From Numenius arquata (Eukaryota > Chordata > Aves > Charadriiformes > Scolopacidae), in NCBI RefSeq assembly GCF_964106895.1, contig NC_133615.1, positions 9,482,501 to 9,546,500 of the forward strand: 64,000 nucleotides of DNA, read 5' to 3'. Under the pieces are notes generated by a model. The model saw only the letters and a list, made by a program, of their open reading frames with translations. It ran no database searches and was not told the DNA's origin. This document shows, piece by piece, positions 57,272 to 64,000 of the stretch. The first letter of the stretch is position 1. Every line of letters begins with the position of its first letter. A program made the translations under genes and the position numbers.

Positions 57272-58077
57272 CTAGTGTAAAAACACAATTAACAAATACA
57301 TTGTCAAGTTTTACCAAGATATAATCATTTCAGTATGATTTTATTTCCAAGTCCTTGCCCTCCTAAACAAATAAAACAAAAACTATATTTCTTTGATCCT
57401 TATCATAACAGCACCTTTAAACAAGTTGCAATCCACTTGCAAGCATAATAATGACTATTTGAAAAGATTAACTGTGGGGTTTATGATTACTACAAGACAC
57501 ATAGATTCTAAGGGCATGACTGCAGATTCTGTACTGTTTTACTAAACATATAAAAAGGAATTATTATTTCCTGTTTCTCTCTTCTTATAATTTTAACCAA
57601 CTGTCAAAAGACTGAATGGCTGAGAACCTGTGGAATTTATTATATCTGCAAAGCATTAATCACAACTGACACAACCTGGCACAAAATAAATAACATCACC
57701 TATAGTCCTAAGTAGCATTCTGCAATGTGGGGATGGAAATGTGCTATTTTGTTTCTTGATATCTACTAAAAAAAGGGAAACTAATGAAGTAGAGGATTAA
57801 CACCAAATTAATTTTGACTTCTTGTTAAATATGATTAAAATAAGTTAGTTTCAGAATGTTTTGACTGCACACCACCCTTAAATCCAGTAGCACAAGAAAA
57901 GTTTTCATGTACCAATTTAACACACATTTTTTTGACTGCCAGGCTTGTATACTTCACTGTCTTTAATACCTAGGCTAAAATGAAAATAGTCACATAATGA
58001 AGCCAGAATAATGGTGACAGTGCAAGAAATGATTAAAAGAAAAAAGAGAAAGATGCTTAATGTTTCGTAAATAAATT
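57272..58077. other. SMARCA2 intron, no element recognised
   Basis: AT-rich unique-looking sequence. Confidence 0.5.
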
Positions 58078-58494
58078 TGTGGAAGTTAACAGTTATATTT
58101 AACACTTCATAGGCCTTTGGAGGCCTCACTAGTTAAGAAATACATCAGCATGACCTAACGGCCTCACTGAGTCAGCACAATTAACAAAGGAGTGAATTAT
58201 TTGTAAAAAAGAGGTACTGTCTAGAGCTTCTTTATCTGACTGTTTGGAGCCTCCTTATATGAAGTTATCCACGTTACTGCTCTTTGTTGCAATTTACTAT
58301 AGTCCTGTTTCTCTGACATGGTTTGGTAATGAATGAGTTGTATAACCCAAAGGTATATAAACTCTGCCCCATTTTGACAGAGTTCATATCAGCAGTCTCT
58401 CACTCTGCTGCTTTATGTTCTCTCCTATAGCTAAAGTAATAAACTGCTTCTGTTTTGACACAATCAAAACTGAAATTCAAGTTATTCTTCAACA
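58078..58494 (+). mobile_element. Solo LTR (family F), copy 2
   Basis: TGTGGAAGTTAACAG...TTCTTCAACA. Flanked by aatt (58074-58077) and aact (58495-58498), a probable 4-bp duplication with one change. It has the same TATA-like (tatataaactctg) and poly-A (aataaactgcttctg) order as the copy at 47216. Confidence 0.83.
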
Positions 58495-58579
58495 AACTAA
58501 AAAAAGATCATCTTTGCTAACAGTTTCATTAACCTAGTGAGGAAAGCTTTCAACTAGGTACATCAGGGAAGGATTGTCA

Positions 58580-60540
58580 TTACCTGAAGAAAAGCAAAGG
58601 CATGGGGGGCAGTGAAGTGACTGCAAGACAGCACGACTTGGGAGGTTGTTGTGCTTCCCCCATCTCAAGTGCCTGTACACAAACGCATGCAGCATGGGCA
58701 ACAAACAGGAGGAATTATAAGTCCACGCGCGTTTGCAAAACTCTGATCTCATTGGGATTACAGAGATATGGGATATAGCTCACATGATTGGAGTGCTACC
58801 ATGGATGGGTACAGGCTCTTCAGGAAAGACAGACTAGGAAGGTGAGGACAGGGGATTGTGCCCTATGCACAGGAGGGGCTTGAATGCACAGAGCTTTGCA
58901 TTGGAGCAGGTGACATACCAGTTGAGAGCTTATGAGTAAGGATCAGAGGACAAACCAGTGCAGGTGTTACTGTGGTACGCATCTGCTACAGGCTTTCTGA
59001 TCAACAAAAGGAAGCACATGAAGCACATGAAGCACACAGCTCATGGGGAACGTGCTCTGCTGGACTTGATAGTCATACACAAAGAAGAACTGCTCCAAGA
59101 TGTGAAGGCTGAGGGCTGCATTGGCTGCAGTGACCATGAGATGGTTGAGTTTAAGATCCTGAGAGAAGTGAGCAAGACAAATAGAATCACAGCCCTGCAC
59201 TTGAGGAGAGCAATTTTCAGCTTGTTCAGGTATCTTCCTGGCAGGATCTCATGGGAGACTGCTCTGGAGGGCAATGGGGCCAAGGAGAGGTGGATAATCT
59301 TCAAGGACAGCCTCCTCAGAGCAGAAGTTTTTTCTTATGACATGGAAGAAGTCAAGGAAGCAGAAGGCCAGCATGGATGAACAGGGAACAAATGCAAAAA
59401 GGAACCACACAGAAGGTGGAGACAGACATGGGCTACCTGAAAGGAATATAGAAACAGTGCCCAGGAGTACAGGGATGAAGTAAGGAAAGCCTAAGCTCAG
59501 CTCAAATTGGAACTAGAGAAGGATATGAAGGGCAACAAGAAGGGCTTCTATAGGTACATTGGCAGTAAAAGGAAGGCTAAGGAAAACAGAGGCCCGCTGC
59601 TCAATGGGGCAAGGGACCTAGTGCCTAAGGACACAGGAATGACTGATGTACTCAGTGCCTTTTTTTGCTTCAATTTTCACTGATAAGGCTTGTCCTCAAG
59701 CCTCACATGTCCCTGAGCCTAGTGGCAGAGTCTGGGGAGTGAAGCATTACTCATAGTAGAGGAAGATACAGTTACAAACCAGTTTGACATATACAAGTCC
59801 ATAGGACCAGGTGGGATTCATCTAAGGCAGCAAAAGGAGTTGGCTGATGTCATTGTGAGGTCACTCTCTATCATCTTTAAAAGGTCATGTTGATCAGGGG
59901 AGGTTCTGAATGCCTAGTAAAAGCAAAGGTCACAGCCATTTTCAAGAAAGGCAAGAAAGGGAATCCAGGGAACTACAGGCCAGTCAACCCCACCGCCGTC
60001 TCTGGGAAGCTTATGGAACAAAACGTTCTTAAAGACATTTCCAAATACACGAAGGACAAGAAGGTGACTGGCAACAGACAGCATAAATTTATTAAGGTGA
60101 AATCATGCCTGACTGATTGCCCTCTGTGATGAGATGACTGGCTGTGTAAAGGGGAGAGCAGTGGATTTTGTTTACCTTGATTTTAGTAAGGTCTTCGACA
60201 TGGTCTTCCATAGTATTCTTATAACCAAACTAGTGAGATATGGACTGGATAAGTGGACAATAAAGTGGGTGGAAATTTGACTGGATTACCAGGCTCAAAG
60301 GGTACAAATCCAGTACTACTACTCAGTAGCAGTCCAACTTGCAACCAGTTATCAGTGGTGTCCCTTAAGGGTCAATATTCAATACTGTTTAATGTCTTTA
60401 TGAAAGATGTGGATGATGGGATAGAGTACACTCTCAGCAAGTTTGTGGATGACACCAAGTTGGAGGAGGGGGGAGTGCTCAATATGCAGGTCAGAGGGAC
60501 CTGGACAGTCTAGAGAAATAGGCCAACAGGAACCTCATGA
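58580..60540 (+). mobile_element. CR1 LINE, left part of an interrupted copy
   Basis: Old plus-strand CR1. The endonuclease start (ctgtacacaaacgcatgcag; ACSMGNKQEEL-like code with stops), GCIGCSDHEMVEFKIL (59118-59170) and RT start (FKKGKKGNPGNYRPVNPTAV, 59940-60000) are visible. Motif A is decayed, then KFVDDTKLEE (FADD changed to FVDD). It is interrupted at 60540 by another CR1 and continues at about 61285. Confidence 0.85.
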
Positions 60541-61257
60541 ATCATAGAATCATAGAATTGTCTAGATCTGAAAGGTCCCTTCCAACCATCTAGTCCAACC
60601 ATCAACCTAACTCTGAAAAAAAACCCCAAAAAACACCCAAAAACCACCAACACCCAAAACACACCCACATTACCAACCATGTCTCTAAGCACTATATCAA
60701 CCCATCTTTTAAATACCTCCAGGGATGGTACCTCAACCACTTCCCTGGGCAGCCCATTCCAATGCTTAATAACCCTTTCAGTGTAAAAATTTTTCCTAAT
60801 ATCCAATCTGAACCTCCCCTGGCGCAGCTTGAGGCCATTTCCTCTTGTCCTATCGCCTGTGACTTGGGAGAAGAGACCAATCCCCGCTTCTCTACAACCT
60901 CCTTTCGGGGAGTTGGAGAGAGCAATAAGGTCTCCCCTCAGCCTCCTTTTCTCTAGGCTAAACAATCCCAGATCCCTCAGCCTCTCCTCATAAGACTTAT
61001 TCTCCAGACCCCTCACCAGCTTCGTTGCCCTTCTCTGGACCCGCTCCAACACTTCAATGTCTTTTTTGTGGTAAGGGGCCCAAAACTGGACACAATACTT
61101 GAGGTGGGGCCTCACCAGTGCCAAGTACAGGGGGACGATCACCTCCAGAGTCCTACTCATCATGCTGTTCCTGATACAGGCCAAGATACTGTTGGCCTTC
61201 TTGGCCACCTGAGCACACTGCTGGCTCATGTTCAGCCGACAGTTGACCAACACCCCA
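60541..61257 (-). mobile_element. CR1 LINE 3' part nested in another CR1
   Basis: The 3' tail (atcatagaatcatagaattg) is at 60541. Minus-strand code: LNMSQQCAQVAKKANSILAC, RRATKLVRGLENKSYEERL and EVVEVPSLEVFKRWVDIVLR, open over more than 200 codons. It belongs to the same young subfamily as the copy at 30508, and is clearly younger than the CR1 it splits. Confidence 0.92.
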
Positions 61258-61284
61258 AAGGTGGTGTTCAACAAGGGAAATGCC

Positions 61285-61957
61285 CTTGTTGTGTTCAACA
61301 AAGGGAAATGCCGAGTCCTGCACTAGGGATGGAATAATGCCAGTATACTCAGGGGGGCAACTGGCTAGGAAGCAGCATTGCAGAGAAGGACCTTGGAGTC
61401 GTGGTGGACAAAAATTTGCACGAGCCAGCAATGTGCCCTTGCAGCAAAGACCAACAGCATCCTGGGCTTTATTAGCAAAAGTGCAGCCACCAGGTCAAGG
61501 AAAGAAATCCTTTGCCTCTATTGAGCACTGGTGAGGCCACATCTGGACTGCTGTGCCCAGCTTATGTCTCCCCACTGCACAACAGTCATGGACATACTGG
61601 AGCAAGCCCAGCAGAGGGCCACCAACGCTGGACTTATTCAGCCTGGAGAAGAGAAGGCTCAGGAGACCTTATTGCTTTATTTAACTACCTAATGGACCAG
61701 ACTCTGCTTGGAAACATTCAGCACAAGGGCAAGTGGCAGTGCTCACAAGTTGGAAAGTGAGAAATTCTGATTAGATATAAAGAAAAAATTTCCCCATGAG
61801 GGTGGTCAAACACTAGAACAGGAACCCAGAGAGGTTGTGGGATTTCCATCCTTGGAGATATGCAAAACTCAACTAGACAAGGTCCTGAGTGACCTGCTCT
61901 GAACAGGAGGTTGTATTTAAGATCTCCAGAGGTTCTTTCCAACCTATATGATTTTAT
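61285..61957 (+). mobile_element. CR1 LINE, right part of the interrupted copy
   Basis: Resumes at ttcaacaaagggaaatgcc and runs through the C-terminal region (cttggagtcgtggtggac) to the 3'UTR (ctttccaacctatatgattt). It has stops and is diverged, matching the age of the left part. Confidence 0.85.
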
Positions 61958-63199
<1,242 letters not shown>

Positions 63200-63504
63200 C
63201 TACAAAAGTTTAAAAAGGTCACAACAAGGCAACTAAGTGTGTTATGTAATGTCTTTGTGATTAGATTATTTCTCATCGTAAATGTTTGCAGTAATTACTT
63301 GTTGTGTTACGACCAAATTGACTCAGAGTCCAGAAAGAGACACTTTAATGAAGACTTTTAAAGCTGTAATAAAGGTGGCTTTTAAGTATGCTAATTCTCT
63401 GAGCACAAAGGAGAGTTCAAAGACTATTCCTATAACATGGCTTCCTTTTTGTTTCCATCCTAATAGTTTGTTTCTAACGAACATTAAGCAAACTGTTGCA
63501 GTAC
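63200..63504. other. Short SMARCA2 intron
   Basis: 305 bp intron between two ATPase exons, no repeat seen. Confidence 0.8.
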
Positions 63505-63747
63505 CCTTTCTCCAGTCATGGCAAATGGAGCATTGAACCACTGTTCAAAGGTGCTACAGCTCTTGAAAATGGTAGGGAGAAGGAAGTTGAGAAGAGCCCA
63601 TAGTTCAGGCAATTTGTTCTGAAGTGGAGTCCCGGTCAACAGTATCCTCCGAGGTGCCACATAGTGAGTGTTCAAGACCTGAGTCAGCTTGCAGTGATGG
63701 TTCTTCATTCGATGACCTTCATCTACTATCATGTATTTCCATCGAAT
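63505..63747 (-). CDS. SMARCA2: SMARCA2 exon: helicase motifs II-III
   Basis: Most upstream SMARCA2 exon in the window, 81 codons in phase 0. SMARCA2 (BRM) is the ATPase of BAF/SWI-SNF nucleosome remodelling complexes and uses ATP hydrolysis to slide or evict nucleosomes in the nucleus. The exon opens at IRWKYM after a pyrimidine-rich tract ending in CAG and closes at AMTGER before a gt donor. It holds the Walker B/DEGH box (VDEGHRMKN) and motif III (LLTGTPLQN), both intact. GERV, completed by the next exon, and RRILL fit SMARCA2; SMARCA4 has GEKV and RRLLL. The Q-motif, Walker A, HSA and bromodomain exons are not in the window. Confidence 0.97.
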
Positions 63748-64000
63748 CTGCAAGAAGAAGAAAAGCTGGTAAAGAAAAAGCAGGTCAGATATCATCAGAA
63801 TTAGAACTTACCTCCCAGTAGGTTTAAAACAGGAACGTTTCAAAACTGAAACATCAGTCGTTCCTGTTGAATGATTGGAAACCCAAATCTGATGTTATCC
63901 AAGCATTAGTGGCCTCCCAAGCAACAAGAGGAGAAACAAATACTAGGTAGTATTTGTATTTGCATCTGTAAATAAGCTTACATCAGCAAACAGCTGAATC
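63748..64000. other. SMARCA2 intron, partial
   Basis: Sequence upstream (gene sense) of the DEGH exon, with a polypyrimidine tract next to the acceptor. Continues beyond the window. Confidence 0.7.

Overview
The window is avian nuclear DNA. Nine exons on the minus strand join in frame, with consensus GT/AG sites, into 412 uninterrupted codons of the SNF2 ATPase SMARCA2 (BRM). They run from the DEGH box (63747) to the acidic stretch after helicase motif VI (20240). The match is to SMARCA2 and not its paralogue SMARCA4. Upstream exons lie beyond 64000 and downstream exons beyond position 1. The last intron is at least 20.2 kb and another is 15.9 kb. The bird origin follows from the abundance of CR1 LINEs, with their repeated ATTCTATG-type tails, and of avian-style endogenous retroviruses (ERVs).

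Almost everything else is intron filled with mobile DNA. The intervals listed add up to roughly two thirds of the window. That is far above an ordinary avian autosome and resembles what is known of avian W chromosomes. SMARCA2 is Z-linked in birds and has a known W gametolog, so a W origin is a testable inference and not a demonstrated fact.

Layout, left to right. 768-5330: mosaic of an LTR, ERV pol pieces and two CR1 pieces. 7373-7990: LTR-like piece. 9010-12660: CR1 tail and a class-III-like gag-pol relic. 12746-13950: start of a second ERV with a tRNA-Met-type primer site and a class-II-like gag. 14231-18743: near-full-length but broken CR1. 18959-23215: two almost identical inverted CR1 copies flanking a SMARCA2 exon and a solo LTR. 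23253-27155: CR1 and LTR fragments. 28039-33150: LTRs, CR1s, a hAT-transposase-like scrap and a protease-RT relic. 33155-42321: a 5'-truncated class I (gamma-like) ERV with gag, pol, env and 3' LTR, split by two later solo LTRs. 42322-42958: an inverted LTR junction. 44566-63085: unique intron with scattered solo LTRs and CR1s, some nested.

All mobile-element genes seen carry stops, frameshifts or truncations. SMARCA2 is the only apparently intact coding gene. No tRNA, rRNA, CRISPR or prokaryotic-type feature was seen. I found no convincing new biological system. The best leads are the inverted CR1 pair around one exon, the likely W-gametolog context, the nested ERV, and a long duplicated flank around a 15 kb repeat block.
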